Shown here piece by piece: positions 35,452 to 46,022 of a DNA stretch of 64,000 nucleotides; the first letter of the stretch is position 1; each line of letters begins with the position of its first letter. The notes under the pieces were generated by a model. It was given only the letters and a program-made list of their open reading frames with translations. It was not told where the DNA came from and did not search any database. Source of the stretch: Stutzerimonas azotifigens (lineage in GTDB: Bacteria > Pseudomonadota > Gammaproteobacteria > Pseudomonadales > Pseudomonadaceae); the NCBI RefSeq assembly GCF_013522725.1, contig NZ_JAAMRF010000007.1:186001-250000 (forward strand). Direction: 5' to 3'. Made by a program: the position numbers and the translations under genes.

Positions 35452-36612
35452 ATGGCATCCCTCGAACTACGCAGCGTGCATAAGAGCTATGGCAGTGGCC
35501 TGGCCGACACGTTGAAGAACATCGATCTATCGATCGACTCCGGCGAGTTCCTGATCCTCGTCGGGCCGTCCGGCTGCGGCAAGTCCACGTTGATGAACTG
35601 CATCGCCGGACTCGAGGCCATCACCGACGGCGCGATTCTGGTCGATGGAACCGACATCAGCGGCGCCAGCCCCAAGGATCGCGACATCGCCATGGTGTTC
35701 CAGTCCTACGCGCTCTATCCGACGATGAGCGTGCGCGACAACATCGCCTTTGGCCTGAAGATGCGCAAGATGCCATCCGCCGCCATCGAGGAAGAGGTGG
35801 CGCGCGTGGCCAAGCTGCTGCAGATCGAGCACTTGCTGTCGCGCAAGCCGTCGCAGCTGTCCGGGGGCCAGCAGCAGCGTGTCGCGATGGGACGCGCGCT
35901 GGCGCGGCGACCTAAGATCTATCTGTTCGACGAGCCGCTGTCGAACCTCGACGCCAAGTTGCGCGTCGAGATGCGCACCGAAATCAAGCAGATGCACCAG
36001 CGTCTGAAGACCACCACGGTCTACGTCACCCATGACCAGATCGAGGCGATGACGCTCGGTGACAAGGTGGCTGTGATGAAGGACGGCATCATTCAGCAGT
36101 TCGGAACGCCGCAGCAGATCTACAACAACCCGGCGAACCTCTTCGTTGCCAGCTTCATCGGTTCGCCGCCGATGAACTTCATTCCGCTGCGCCTGCAGCG
36201 GCGTGACGGGCGATTGGTGGCCTTGCTGGACAGCGGTCAGGCGCGCTGCGAGCTGCCGCTCGGCCTGGTCGACGGAGAGTCGCTCGACGGCCGCGACGTG
36301 ATCCTGGGCATTCGTCCGGAGCAGATCGGCGTGGCCAGCGGCGAGGGTGCCCTGGCCAGTATCCGCGCCGAGGTGGAAATCACCGAGCCGACGGGCCCGG
36401 ACACGCTGATCTTCGTCAAGCTCAACGACACCAAGGTCTGCTGCCGCCTCGCCCCGGACGCCGCGCCGCAGATCGGCGAAAGTCTGCAGCTGCAGTTCGA
36501 TGCCGACAAGGTGCTGCTTTTCGACGCCCAGACCGGGGAGCGCCTGGGGTTGCAGGGAAAGCGGCAGCCGGTTGAGCGGGCCGGCAACGTCGCACGGTTC
36601 AATAGCCGCTGA
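35452..36612 (+). CDS. gtsD: Glucose/mannose ABC transporter, ATPase
   Basis: 386 residues, MsmK/UgpC class. Walker A GPSGCGKST (about 38), Q-loop MVFQSYALYP, ABC signature LSGGQQQRVAMGRAL, Walker B YLFDEPLSNLD, and H-loop VTHDQ. The C-terminal 130 residues form the OB-type regulatory (TOBE) domain typical of sugar importers (ILGIRPEQIGVAS, then EPTGPDTLIFVK). A strong AGGAG site precedes the ATG. This is the last gene of the gts run before the porin. Confidence 0.94.
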   Translation: MASLELRSVHKSYGSGLADTLKNIDLSIDSGEFLILVGPSGCGKSTLMNCIAGLEAITDGAILVDGTDISGASPKDRDIAMVFQSYALYPTMSVRDNIAFGLKMRKMPSAAIEEEVARVAKLLQIEHLLSRKPSQLSGGQQQRVAMGRALARRPKIYLFDEPLSNLDAKLRVEMRTEIKQMHQRLKTTTVYVTHDQIEAMTLGDKVAVMKDGIIQQFGTPQQIYNNPANLFVASFIGSPPMNFIPLRLQRRDGRLVALLDSGQARCELPLGLVDGESLDGRDVILGIRPEQIGVASGEGALASIRAEVEITEPTGPDTLIFVKLNDTKVCCRLAPDAAPQIGESLQLQFDADKVLLFDAQTGERLGLQGKRQPVERAGNVARFNSR

Positions 36613-36670
36613 AGAAACACGAACGGAAAATCAGCCAGGCCTCGGTAACACTCCCGCAGGCTTCGAAGGT

Positions 36671-36708
36671 CGAACCGGTTCGCAGCTGCGGCATCGGCGG
36701 CGAACCGG
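36671..36708. promoter_or_regulatory. Palindrome cluster upstream of the porin gene
   Basis: In the 200-base gap between gtsD and the porin there is a perfect 12-bp palindrome CGAACCGGTTCG (36671-36682). Its half CGAACCGG recurs at 36701-36708, so CCGGTTCGC/GCGAACCGG can also fold as a 9-bp hairpin. Further on, GTACGGGCC is repeated at 36743-36751 and 36771-36779. These may be operator sites for the porin promoter or a processing hairpin that separates porin mRNA from the transporter mRNA. Confidence 0.4.
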
Positions 36709-36785
36709 GGTAGACGAGCCTCCTGGGCTCGATACGCGCGCAGTACGGGCCATTGGCAAGGTAGCAAACGGTACGGGCCCGGTAG

Positions 36786-38042
<1,257 letters not shown>

Positions 38043-38092
38043 CTGGGATCGGTAGAGAGCGGCCATTGGCTTCCCGCTGAGCGTTTCCCAGG

Positions 38093-38117
38093 TCGGGCCG
38101 CACTGTGCGGCCCGATT
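38093..38117. terminator. Hairpin terminator between lamB and hexR
   Basis: A perfect 10-bp stem, TCGGGCCGCA (38093-38102) and TGCGGCCCGA (38106-38115), with a three-base loop and a weak TT on the plus strand. It sits between the convergent porin and hexR genes and can serve both, though the U-tract is poor. Confidence 0.6.
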
Positions 38118-38118
38118 G

Positions 38119-38979
38119 CTATCCCTCGCTGGGGTAACGGGTGGCCAGCAGGCTTTCCTTGATTTTGCGCAGGTGGGGTTGGAAGTCGATGCCGCGGCGC
38201 AGGGTCACGCCTGTCGCCAGGACGTCGAGCACGGTGAGCTGGATGATGCGAGAGGTCATCGGCATATAAATGTCGGTGTCTTCGGGTAGCGGGATGTCCA
38301 GGCTCAGCGTACTGACCTCGGCCAACGGCGAGCCCGCGGCCGTCAGACCCAGGACCGAGGCGCCCTGATCGCGCGCCATACTGGCCACGTCCACCAGCTC
38401 ACGGGTGCGGCCGGTATAGGAAATGATCACGAACAGGTCTCCGGTGTGTGCCACCGATGCGAGCATGCGCTGCATCAACACGTCGGCGTGGGCCGTCACC
38501 GGCAGGTTGAAACGGAAGAATTTGTGCTGCGCATCGAGGGCCACGGGCGCCGAGGCGCCGAGCCCGAAGAAATGAATCTGGCGCGCCTGGATCATCAGGT
38601 CCACCGCGCGGCTGATGATCTCGGGGTCTATGCTCTGACACGCCGCGTCGAGCGAGGCGATCGCACTGCCGAAAATCTTCTGGGTATAGGCGAGGGGGCC
38701 GTCGTTGGCCTCGACCGCTCGACTGACGTAGGCCGCACCGCTAGCCAGGCTCTGGGCCAGCTGGATCTTCAACTCCGGGTAGCCGCTGACGCCGAACGAG
38801 CGGCAGAAGCGATTGACCGTCGGTTCGCTGACCTTGGCGGCCTGCGCCAGGGCCGCAATGCTGTAGCGTGTGGCTTGCTGCGGATCGCGCAGGATGATCT
38901 CGGCGACTTTTCGCTCGGCCTTGTTAAGCTCTTCGAGGCGATTTTTGATCTGCTCCAAGAGATTTTTCACGCGATCCAT
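38119..38979 (-). CDS. hexR: RpiR-family transcriptional repressor HexR
   Basis: 286 residues. The N-terminal HTH_6 domain ([20 protein letters not shown], then [20 protein letters not shown]) binds DNA. The C-terminal SIS domain (about 125-260, [20 protein letters not shown] and [19 protein letters not shown]) binds 2-keto-3-deoxy-6-phosphogluconate, which releases the repressor from zwf, edd and gap promoters. It is divergent from zwf with 186 bases between, where one HexR-type box lies. Confidence 0.95.
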   Translation of the reverse strand: MDRVKNLLEQIKNRLEELNKAERKVAEIILRDPQQATRYSIAALAQAAKVSEPTVNRFCRSFGVSGYPELKIQLAQSLASGAAYVSRAVEANDGPLAYTQKIFGSAIASLDAACQSIDPEIISRAVDLMIQARQIHFFGLGASAPVALDAQHKFFRFNLPVTAHADVLMQRMLASVAHTGDLFVIISYTGRTRELVDVASMARDQGASVLGLTAAGSPLAEVSTLSLDIPLPEDTDIYMPMTSRIIQLTVLDVLATGVTLRRGIDFQPHLRKIKESLLATRYPSEG

Positions 38980-39086
38980 GTCTTTTCCTTATGGGGAGAC
39001 TGCAAGGGCATAGGCAGCGGGTCCGCTGCGGCGCTGGCGCGAATGATGATACCGAAACCACTATTAGGCAAAAAATCCAGGGAATG

Positions 39087-39101
39087 TAGTTTTAATAACA
39101 A
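39087..39101. promoter_or_regulatory. HexR-type operator between hexR and zwf
   Basis: TAGT (39087-39090), seven bases, ACAA (39098-39101): one mismatch to TTGT-N7-ACAA. The site is AT-rich in a GC-rich genome and lies 64 bases before the zwf ATG and 107 bases before hexR, so it could control zwf and hexR together. Confidence 0.6.
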
Positions 39102-39165
39102 CATTTTCTGCATAAACTGCTTCGGCACGCTCATCTAAAAGTTGTAATTGCTTAGAATAGATATC

Positions 39166-40635
39166 ATGCCTGCTATCAGTGTTGATGCAACAACCTTCGC
39201 TCTGTTCGGCGCCCTTGGCGACCTGGCTCTGCGTAAGCTGTTTCCTGCGCTCTACCAGCTCGACCGAGCGGGATTGCTGCATGGCGGTACCAAGCTCCTT
39301 GCGCTGTCGCGCGACCCGGGCGATCCGCAGACCCACATGGCAACAATCGAGCAGGCGATCAGGCGGTACGTGCCCGACGCGGACATCGACGAAGCCGTCA
39401 TGGCTCGTTTTCTCGGACGGATGCAGTACCTGACCATCGACTTCCGCCGCCGCGAGGACTTCGTACCGCTGGTGCAAATGGTCGCGCCGGAGATGCCGCT
39501 GATTGCCTATTTCGCGACGCCGGCGTCGGTGTACGGCTCTATCTGCGAAAATCTGGCGCATGCCGGGCTCGCCGAGCAGACGCGTGTGGTGCTGGAAAAA
39601 CCGATCGGCCATGACCTGGCGTCTTCGCGGGTGATCAACGATGCGGTTGCCGAATTCTTCCCTGAGAGTCGCATTTACAGGATCGATCATTACCTGGGCA
39701 AGGAGACGGTCCAGAATCTGATCGCGCTGCGGTTCGCCAACAGCCTGTTCGAGACCCAATGGAATCAGCACCACATTTCCCACGTGGAAATCACGGTAGC
39801 CGAAACGGTGGGCATCGAAGGGCGCTGGGGTTATTTCGACCAGGCTGGACAGCTGCGCGACATGATCCAGAACCACTTGTTGCAGCTGCTTTGCCTGATC
39901 GCCATGGACCCTCCGAGCGATCTGACCGCCGACAGCATTCGCGACGAGAAGGTCAAGGTGCTCAAGGCGCTGGCGCCGATCACGCCGGAGATGCTCAGCC
40001 AGCGTGTGGTGCGCGGTCAGTACGCCTCCGGCAGCGTGAATGGCAAGGCGGTGCCCGGGTATCTGGAAGAAGAAAATTCCAACGCCGAAAGCAGCACCGA
40101 AACTTTCGTCGCCCTGCGCGCGGACATCTGCAACTGGCGTTGGTCCGGCGTGCCGTTTTACCTGCGTACCGGCAAGCGCATGGCGCAAAAGGTTTCGCAG
40201 ATCGTCATTCATTTCAAGGAACCGCCGTTCTACATCTTCGCGCCCGAGCAACGCTCGTTGATCAGCAACCGCCTGATCATCCGCCTGCAGCCGGATGAGG
40301 GCATCGCGTTGCAGGTAATGACCAAGGAGCAGGGGCTCGACAAGGGCATGCACCTTCGCAGCGGTCCGTTGCAGCTCAATTTCTCCGAAACCTACAAGCG
40401 CTCCCGGATACCCGATGCGTACGAGCGGCTTCTGCTCGAGGTCATGCAGGGCAATCAGAACCTGTTCGTGCGCAAGGATGAAATCGAATATGCCTGGAAG
40501 TGGTGCGACCAGTTGATCGATGGTTGGAACCGATTGGGCGATACCCCCAAGCTCTATCCGGCCGGTTCCTGGGGGCCGGTGGCCTCGATAGCGCTGATCA
40601 CTCGAGATGGGAGGTCCTGGTATGGCGATCTTTGA
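39166..40635 (+). CDS. zwf: Glucose-6-phosphate 1-dehydrogenase
   Basis: 489 residues. It oxidises glucose-6-phosphate to 6-phosphogluconolactone with NADP or NAD. Nucleotide site [20 protein letters not shown] (an Ala where many enzymes have GGTGD), the active-site signature [14 protein letters not shown] with the catalytic His region, and [14 protein letters not shown] at 39166 gives [13 protein letters not shown]; a TTG six codons upstream is less likely. It overlaps pgl by 14 bases, forming the zwf-pgl-eda operon. Confidence 0.95.
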   Translation: MPAISVDATTFALFGALGDLALRKLFPALYQLDRAGLLHGGTKLLALSRDPGDPQTHMATIEQAIRRYVPDADIDEAVMARFLGRMQYLTIDFRRREDFVPLVQMVAPEMPLIAYFATPASVYGSICENLAHAGLAEQTRVVLEKPIGHDLASSRVINDAVAEFFPESRIYRIDHYLGKETVQNLIALRFANSLFETQWNQHHISHVEITVAETVGIEGRWGYFDQAGQLRDMIQNHLLQLLCLIAMDPPSDLTADSIRDEKVKVLKALAPITPEMLSQRVVRGQYASGSVNGKAVPGYLEEENSNAESSTETFVALRADICNWRWSGVPFYLRTGKRMAQKVSQIVIHFKEPPFYIFAPEQRSLISNRLIIRLQPDEGIALQVMTKEQGLDKGMHLRSGPLQLNFSETYKRSRIPDAYERLLLEVMQGNQNLFVRKDEIEYAWKWCDQLIDGWNRLGDTPKLYPAGSWGPVASIALITRDGRSWYGDL

Positions 40636-41335
40636 ACTTGAACTGCCTTCGGGCGTGGTAGCCCACAGCCTGGCCAATGCCGAAAAGCAGGCCGAAGCGC
40701 TGGCTCGCACCGTGGCCGAAGCCTTGAATTTCGCCATCGAGACCGACGGCTGCGCCAGTCTGGTGGTGTCGGGAGGGCGCAGCCCGATCCGTTTCTTCGA
40801 GGCGCTGTCGGCTCAGTCGCTGGACTGGTCGAAGGTCCAGGTAAGCCTGGCGGACGAGCGTTGGGTTCCGCCGTCCCATTCCGACAGCAACGAGGGCCTG
40901 GTGCGGCGCCATCTGTTGCAGAACGAGGCCGGCAAGGCTCGCTTCGTCGGGCTCTATCAGGCTACCCCAACCCTGGCCGAGGCCGTCGCTGGTGCAGAGC
41001 AGGGCTTGGCTGCGCTCAAGCGTCCCCTCGATGTGTTGGTGCTTGGCATGGGTGACGATGGGCATACCGCCTCGCTGTTTCCCGGCAATCCGGGCCTTGG
41101 CGAGGCATTGGAGCAGACCTGCGAGGTGGCCTGTGTGCCGATGCTGGCACCCGCGGCTCCGCATCAACGTATCAGCCTGACCTATCCGCTGCTGGCCAGC
41201 GCACGCCTCCAATGTCTGGCCATTCAGGGCGAGGCAAAACTCGACACGCTGCGCCGGGCGCTGACGGTCGATCCGGTGCAGATGCCGATCCGCGCCTTCC
41301 TGCATTCCCCTCTCGAGATCTACTGGTGCCCGTGA
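40622..41335 (+). CDS. pgl: 6-Phosphogluconolactonase
   Basis: 237 residues, NagB/Pgl fold, DevB type. It hydrolyses the lactone from Zwf. Motifs: [37 protein letters not shown] and the active-site [15 protein letters not shown]. The ATG inside the zwf 3' end (GGGAGG upstream) gives [11 protein letters not shown]. The eda gene begins 17 bases after its stop. Confidence 0.95.
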   Translation: MAIFELELPSGVVAHSLANAEKQAEALARTVAEALNFAIETDGCASLVVSGGRSPIRFFEALSAQSLDWSKVQVSLADERWVPPSHSDSNEGLVRRHLLQNEAGKARFVGLYQATPTLAEAVAGAEQGLAALKRPLDVLVLGMGDDGHTASLFPGNPGLGEALEQTCEVACVPMLAPAAPHQRISLTYPLLASARLQCLAIQGEAKLDTLRRALTVDPVQMPIRAFLHSPLEIYWCP

Positions 41336-41352
41336 GGCCCGAGGAGCTTTCC

Positions 41353-41997
41353 ATGAACATGGAGCAAAAGAACGAGCTGATCGAGCGCCTCTGCGAGCGC
41401 GCCAGGATCCTCCCAGTCATCACCATCGATAGCGAAGATCAGATATTGCCCATGGCCGATGCGCTCGCCGCCGGTGGCCTGAAGACACTGGAGATCACCT
41501 TGCGCTCGGCCCACGGTTTGACCGCAATCCGCCGACTGCGTAACGAGCGCCCCGACCTGTGCATCGGTGCCGGTACCGTGCTCGATCGGCGCATGCTCGA
41601 CGAGGCCGAGGCGGCCGGCGCGCAGTTCATCGTGACTCCGGGCTCGACGTCCGAACTGCTCGAGGCCGGAGTCAATTGTTCGGTGCCGATGCTGCCGGGC
41701 ATCAGCGATGCGTCCGGCATCATGCTCGGTTATTCGCTCGGTTACCGCAGATTCAAGCTGTTCCCAGCCGAGGTCTGCGGCGGTGTGGCGGCAATCAAGG
41801 CCTTCGCCGGCCCGTTCGCCAACGTCAGGTTCTGCCCGACCGGCGGGGTCAATGCCGGTAACGCCCGCAGCTACCTGCAATTGGCCAATGTGATGTGCGT
41901 CGGTGGCACCTGGATGCTCGACAGCAACTGGTTGAAGAGCGGCAACTGGGAACAGGTTCGTCGCAGCAGCGCCGAGGCGCTGGCCGCGCTCTCCTGA
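41353..41997 (+). CDS. eda: KDPG/KHG aldolase
   Basis: 214 residues. It cleaves 2-keto-3-deoxy-6-phosphogluconate into pyruvate and glyceraldehyde-3-phosphate, the last Entner-Doudoroff step. Class I aldolase features: ARILPVITI, LEITLRSAHGLTAIRRL (acid/base Glu), TPGSTSELLEA, and the Schiff-base Lys in FKLFPAEVCGGV, then FCPTGGVNAGNA. GAGGAG precedes the ATG. Two terminators follow directly. Confidence 0.96.
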   Translation: MNMEQKNELIERLCERARILPVITIDSEDQILPMADALAAGGLKTLEITLRSAHGLTAIRRLRNERPDLCIGAGTVLDRRMLDEAEAAGAQFIVTPGSTSELLEAGVNCSVPMLPGISDASGIMLGYSLGYRRFKLFPAEVCGGVAAIKAFAGPFANVRFCPTGGVNAGNARSYLQLANVMCVGGTWMLDSNWLKSGNWEQVRRSSAEALAALS

Positions 41998-42002
41998 CCG
42001 TC

Positions 42003-42030
42003 CAGGCAAGCCTCGGCTCGCCTGTTGTTT
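42003..42030 (+). terminator. First of two tandem terminators after eda
   Basis: An interrupted stem, CAGGC/AGCC pairing with GGCT/GCCTG (42003-42024), followed by TTGTTT. It starts six bases after the eda stop and just before a stronger hairpin, so it may act as a first-stage terminator or RNA-end protector. Confidence 0.5.
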
Positions 42031-42032
42031 GG

Positions 42033-42064
42033 CCAGGCAACCCCTCGGTTGCCTGGTTTTTTTT
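42033..42064 (+). terminator. Rho-independent terminator after eda
   Basis: A perfect 10-bp stem, CCAGGCAACC (42033-42042) with GGTTGCCTGG (42047-42056), a four-base loop and eight T. This ends the zwf-pgl-eda operon. Confidence 0.9.
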
Positions 42065-42185
42065 GCCCGCGGCCTCAGCGGCCTACCGGTGGGCGCACGA
42101 GCGCCTACACTAGGTGATGCGAAGCCGGGTTCCGCGTATCATGCGCGGCCTTTCTATCGGAACTGCCACACCGGGAGGTGCCCAG

Positions 42186-43355
42186 ATGACCGAACACGAC
42201 GATACAACCCCCCACGTTGCCCACGGCGAAAAGCTGCAGAAGGTGCTGGCCCGCATGGGCCTGGCGTCGCGCCGCGAAGTCGAAAGCTGGATCGCCGAAG
42301 GCCGCGTCAAGGTCAACGGTGCGGTCGCAGCGCTTGGGCAGCGTGTCGACCTGCATGACGCCATCGCCCTCGATGGCCGTGTGCTCAAGCGCGAGGAGGC
42401 CACCGAGGCTGTTCGTCGCGTACTCATCTACAACAAGCCCGATGGCGAGATCTGCACCCGTGACGACCCGGAAGGTCGGCCGACCGTGTTCGACCGGCTG
42501 CCACGTCCGAAGGAGGGTCGCTGGATCAACATCGGCCGGCTGGACATCAACACCACCGGACTGCTGCTGTTCACCACCGACGGTGAGCTGGCCAACCGCC
42601 TGATGCACCCGTCCTACGAGATGGATCGCGAGTATGCGGTGCGGGTGCGTGGCGAGGTGACCGAGGAAATCCTCGAGAACCTGAAGAAGGGCGTCATGCT
42701 CGAAGATGGCCCTGCCAAGTTCACCGACATCCAGGAAGCGCCCGGTGGTGAAGGCTTCAACCACTGGTATCACTGTGTCGTGATGGAAGGGCGCAACCGC
42801 GAAGTTCGCCGCCTGTGGGAATCGCAGGGGCTGGTGGTGAGCCGCCTCAAGCGCGTGCGCTTCGGTCCGGTATTCATGACCTCCGATCTGCCCATGGGGC
42901 GTTGGCGCGAGATGAACCAGGTCGAGGTCAATATTCTCAGCGAGGAGGTGGGTCTGGCCCCCATCACGCTGCCGGAAATGAAGACCAAGATGCGCGAAAA
43001 ACTCGAGCGCCTGCAGCGCAAGGCGGCCAAGCCGCTCGGTCGTGGTGAGCGCCGGGCTCGCGTGCTGCGCCCGGCTCTCGACGGCGCTTCGCCGCGCAGC
43101 GAGGAGTCGCGCGGTCGTGGCGAGAAGCCCGCGCGCAAGCCTCGCGTGGGTGGTGGTGGTGGTGGTGGTGAGCCGGTACGTGGAACGCCGGTGGCCGAGC
43201 GCCCCGGTGACGATCGCAAGCGCAGCCCGCGTAACGACGCTGGTGCTGGCAGGCCCGCAGCGAAAAAGCCCGCACCGGCCAAGCGTCGCGGCCCGCCTGC
43301 TGCGGAGGGTCAGCGCCCGGGCTTCGGTCGTCAGGATCGGCCCAGGCGCCCCTGA
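42186..43355 (+). CDS. rluB: 23S rRNA pseudouridine synthase RluB
   Basis: 389 residues. It converts U2605 of 23S rRNA to pseudouridine. An S4 RNA-binding domain (GEKLQKVLARMGLASRREVE, residues about 16-75) is followed by the RsuA-type catalytic domain with the active Asp in NIGRLDINTTGLLLFT and KGVMLEDGPAKF. From about residue 265 the protein becomes a basic low-complexity tail (Arg, Lys, Pro, Gly) of about 120 residues, including seven Gly from a GGT repeat. The tail probably adds RNA affinity. The ATG with GGAGGT upstream gives MTEHDDTTPH. Confidence 0.93.
   Translation: MTEHDDTTPHVAHGEKLQKVLARMGLASRREVESWIAEGRVKVNGAVAALGQRVDLHDAIALDGRVLKREEATEAVRRVLIYNKPDGEICTRDDPEGRPTVFDRLPRPKEGRWINIGRLDINTTGLLLFTTDGELANRLMHPSYEMDREYAVRVRGEVTEEILENLKKGVMLEDGPAKFTDIQEAPGGEGFNHWYHCVVMEGRNREVRRLWESQGLVVSRLKRVRFGPVFMTSDLPMGRWREMNQVEVNILSEEVGLAPITLPEMKTKMREKLERLQRKAAKPLGRGERRARVLRPALDGASPRSEESRGRGEKPARKPRVGGGGGGGEPVRGTPVAERPGDDRKRSPRNDAGAGRPAAKKPAPAKRRGPPAAEGQRPGFGRQDRPRRP
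43149..43169 (+). repeat. (GGT)7 trinucleotide repeat inside rluB
   Basis: Seven uninterrupted GGT units encode seven Gly in the basic C-terminal tail of RluB. Slippage would change the tail length by whole residues without a frameshift. Confidence 0.85.
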
Positions 43356-43378
43356 GTCAGAGCGCAAGCGGTAAAAAG

Positions 43379-43411
43379 ACGCCTCCGAGGTGAGAACCTC
43401 GGAGGCGTTTT
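43379..43411. terminator. Bidirectional terminator between rluB and the diguanylate cyclase gene
   Basis: A perfect 13-bp stem, ACGCCTCCGAGGT (43379-43391) with ACCTCGGAGGCGT (43396-43408), a GAGA loop, TTTT after it and AAAAA before it. It therefore works for both convergent genes. Confidence 0.9.
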
Positions 43412-43432
43412 CGTGTGTGCGGACTTTCCCTA

Positions 43433-44365
43433 TTAAAGGGCGATACTCAGCTGATTACGGCCGCTGCGCTTGGCGCGATAGAGCGCGGCGTCGGCTCGTT
43501 GCAACAGCTGCTCGAGGGTCTCGGGTGCCCGATAAGTCGCGCTGCCCAGGCTGATCGATAGGTGCACAGGCTGGCCGTCAATCTCGAACGGATGCTGATC
43601 CACTGCCGCGCGTAGCCGTTCGCCGACCAGGGCCGCATCCTTGGCGTCGGTGTTCGAGAGCAATACGAGAAATTCCTCGCCGCCGTAACGGAACAGCATG
43701 TCGACGTTGCGCAGCTGGCGCTTGAGGCGGCTGACTACTCGCTGCAACGCCTCGTCGCCGCCACGGTGGCCATGGCTGTCGTTCAGGTCCTTGAAGTGGT
43801 CCAGGTCGAGCATGATCAGGCTGAGCGGGTGGCCGTGCCGGCGGGCCAGTTCGATCTCACGTGCCAATGCCTGATTCATCGCGCTGCGATTGCCGGCGCC
43901 GGTCAGCTGGTCACGCAGCGATGCCTGCACGGCTCGGCGGTAAGTCAGGGCGTTGCGCAATGGGAACAACAGGCAGCCGAGTAGCGCCTCGAGCTGGTTG
44001 AGGCGGTGGTCATCGATGCGCTGCGTATCCTGCAGGATGATTTCGCCCAGTTCCTCGGCCTCGTAATGCAGCCGGTAGCTGGCGGTATGGGCGGCGGCAG
44101 GCGAGCCAAGCGTGAGTTGAAGATCGGTCTCCTCATGGCGGTAAAGCAGCGCCGCGAAGGGAAGCACGCCCTGGATGTCGGTGAAGAACATCTCCAGCAG
44201 CCGGTCGATCTCCAGGCTGGTCTGCAGTCGCAGGTTCAGTTGCCGGTAGAGATCGGCCAGGGTCAGCGGGCGTTTGGAATGTTTCGCTGCCTGGCTTGCG
44301 GCCAGTAATTGCTTGCGGGCGGTTTCGAAGTCTACGGTGTTGGATGTCTGGTCGGGAGACGGCAT
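43433..44365 (-). CDS. Diguanylate cyclase (GGDEF)
   Basis: 310 residues, cytosolic, no membrane segments. The C-terminal GGDEF domain makes cyclic di-GMP: RDQLTGAGNRSAMNQAL starts it, LIMLDLDHFKDLND carries the metal Asp, and RYGGEEFLVLL is the active-site loop (about 227-231). An inhibitory I-site, RNVD, lies five residues before GGEEF. The N-terminal 140 residues look GAF-like (FFTDIQGVLPFAALLYRHEE, then HYEAEELGEIIL), so a small ligand may control it. It is monocistronic and convergent with rluB. Confidence 0.92.
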   Translation of the reverse strand: MPSPDQTSNTVDFETARKQLLAASQAAKHSKRPLTLADLYRQLNLRLQTSLEIDRLLEMFFTDIQGVLPFAALLYRHEETDLQLTLGSPAAAHTASYRLHYEAEELGEIILQDTQRIDDHRLNQLEALLGCLLFPLRNALTYRRAVQASLRDQLTGAGNRSAMNQALAREIELARRHGHPLSLIMLDLDHFKDLNDSHGHRGGDEALQRVVSRLKRQLRNVDMLFRYGGEEFLVLLSNTDAKDAALVGERLRAAVDQHPFEIDGQPVHLSISLGSATYRAPETLEQLLQRADAALYRAKRSGRNQLSIAL

Positions 44366-44560
44366 TGCATGGCCTCAGCGCAAAATGCGCGCCTGATGCC
44401 ATGATTAATGCGATTTTGATGCCAGTTGACTAATCTATTTAAATCAATCGGATACATGAAATTGTCTGGGTCGAGCGGCAAAACTTTGCCGGCTTGCCGG
44501 TGCAAGTGATGCCGCTTTGACATCTCTGCTCGGGATCGCGCCAGAAAACCGGCTTTCCAA

Positions 44561-45301
44561 TTATTGTGCGTTCAGTGCCTGGCCATTTACCGCCTGGCTG
44601 TCCGGTCCCATGAGGTACAAGTACACCGGCATGATCTCGTCCGGTGTCGGATTGGACGCGGGGTTCTCGCCTGGATAGGCATGCGCGCGCATGTCGGTAC
44701 GGGTGGCGCCGGGGTTCACGCTGTTGGCGCGAGCCGAGCTGGTGCCGTCGAGCTCATCGGCGAGTACCTGCATCAGCCCTTCGGTGGCGAACTTGGACAC
44801 CGCATAGGCGCCCCAATAAGCGCGCCCCTTTCGGCCAACGCTACTGGAGGTAAACACCACCGAGGCGTCGCTCGATAGCTTCAGCAGCGGCAGCAGGGTA
44901 CTGGTCAGCATGAACATCGCGTTGACGTTGACCTGCATCACCCGCATGAAGTTGTCGCCGGAAAGCTGTTCCAGGGGTGTGCGCGGCCCGAGGATGGAGG
45001 CGTTATGCAGGAGGCCGTCGAGCCGCCCGAACTCGGCTTCGACCATCGCCGCGAGTTCGTCGTACTGGTGGGACAGTGCCGTTTCCAGGTTGAACGGGAT
45101 CACCACTGGTTGAGGGTGGCCCGCCGCTTCGATCTCGTCGTAGACGCGGTTGAGGTTTTCTTCGGTCTTGCCCAGCAGCAGGACTGTCGCGCCGTGGGCC
45201 GCGTAGGCCTTGGCGGCGGCCGCGCCGATGCCGCGTCCGGCACCGGTGACCATGATGATCCGGCCATCGAGCAGGTTGGCTGGGGCGTTGTAATCGAACA
45301 T
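44561..45301 (-). CDS. yciK: Short-chain dehydrogenase YciK
   Basis: 246 residues, classical SDR. NAD(P) loop VTGAGRGIGAAAAKAYA (TGxxxGIG), NAS motif in GLLHNASILGP, catalytic Ser (VVFTSSSVGRKG) and YxxxK in YWGAYAVSKFA. The substrate is unknown. It is the third gene after ubiG and mupP on the minus strand, an arrangement seen across Pseudomonas. The start giving MFDYNAPANLL was chosen because GAGAG lies six bases before it; an ATG two codons upstream has no spacing. Confidence 0.9.
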   Translation of the reverse strand: MFDYNAPANLLDGRIIMVTGAGRGIGAAAAKAYAAHGATVLLLGKTEENLNRVYDEIEAAGHPQPVVIPFNLETALSHQYDELAAMVEAEFGRLDGLLHNASILGPRTPLEQLSGDNFMRVMQVNVNAMFMLTSTLLPLLKLSSDASVVFTSSSVGRKGRAYWGAYAVSKFATEGLMQVLADELDGTSSARANSVNPGATRTDMRAHAYPGENPASNPTPDEIMPVYLYLMGPDSQAVNGQALNAQ

Positions 45302-45350
45302 CGTCATCTCTCGTTCAAGGCAAGCGTCCCGCGAATGCGGGTGGGGGCAT

Positions 45351-46022
45351 TCAGCAGCTGCACAGCGCTCGGTCGAGCACGGCACGCAATTCCAGGGGAT
45401 GGTCGACGACGACATCGGCGCCCCAATGGTCGGGATTGTCGTCGGGGTGGATATAGCCATAGCGTACCGCCGCGGTCTTGCTGCCGGCGGCGCGGCCCGA
45501 CTCGATGTCGCGCAGATCGTCGCCCACGAAGAGTACGGTGGAAGGATCCAGGTCGAGCTGGCTGCAGGCGAGCAGCATCGGCTCAGGATCGGGTTTGCTG
45601 CGAGTGACATGGTCGGGGCAGATCAGCACCGCCGAACGCTCGGCAAGACCGAGCCGCTGCATGATCGGCTCGGCGAAGCGCACGGGCTTGTTGGTCACTA
45701 CGCCCCAGAGCAGGTTGGCCTTCTCGATGTCCTGAAGCAGGGTTTCCATGCCGTCGAACAGGCGGCTGTGCTCGGCGCAGCCGACCTGGTAGCGCTCGAG
45801 AAACTCCAGCCTGAGGGTTTCGAACTCATCGGCGAAAGGGTCGACGTCGAAGGCGTTGATCACCATCGCCCGGGCCCCGCCGGAGACCACGTCGCGAACC
45901 TGGCTTTCGGCCACCGGCGGCAGGCCGCGCGCTTCGCGCATCGCCTGGATCACCGCGACGAAGTCCGGCGCGGTGTCGAGCAGCGTGCCATCCATGTCGA
46001 ACAAAACAGCGCGCAGGCGCAT
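45351..46022 (-). CDS. mupP: N-acetylmuramate 6-phosphate phosphatase MupP
   Basis: 223 residues, HAD superfamily close to phosphoglycolate phosphatase. Motif [18 protein letters not shown], motif II VVTNKP, motif [14 protein letters not shown] and [16 protein letters not shown]. In Pseudomonas the gene between ubiG and yciK is MupP, which dephosphorylates MurNAc-6-P in the peptidoglycan-recycling pathway that bypasses de novo UDP-MurNAc synthesis. By sequence alone Gph is possible; the position favours MupP. Its ATG overlaps the ubiG stop. Confidence 0.88.
   Translation of the reverse strand: MRLRAVLFDMDGTLLDTAPDFVAVIQAMREARGLPPVAESQVRDVVSGGARAMVINAFDVDPFADEFETLRLEFLERYQVGCAEHSRLFDGMETLLQDIEKANLLWGVVTNKPVRFAEPIMQRLGLAERSAVLICPDHVTRSKPDPEPMLLACSQLDLDPSTVLFVGDDLRDIESGRAAGSKTAAVRYGYIHPDDNPDHWGADVVVDHPLELRAVLDRALCSC

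Noticed and set aside
39064-40737. 557-codon frame opposite zwf
   Set aside because: Shadow of zwf and the start of pgl; no domain recognisable.
45351-46022. Naming the HAD phosphatase gph (phosphoglycolate phosphatase)
   Set aside because: The sequence alone allows it, but the ubiG-yciK neighbourhood is that of mupP in Pseudomonas, so MupP is preferred.
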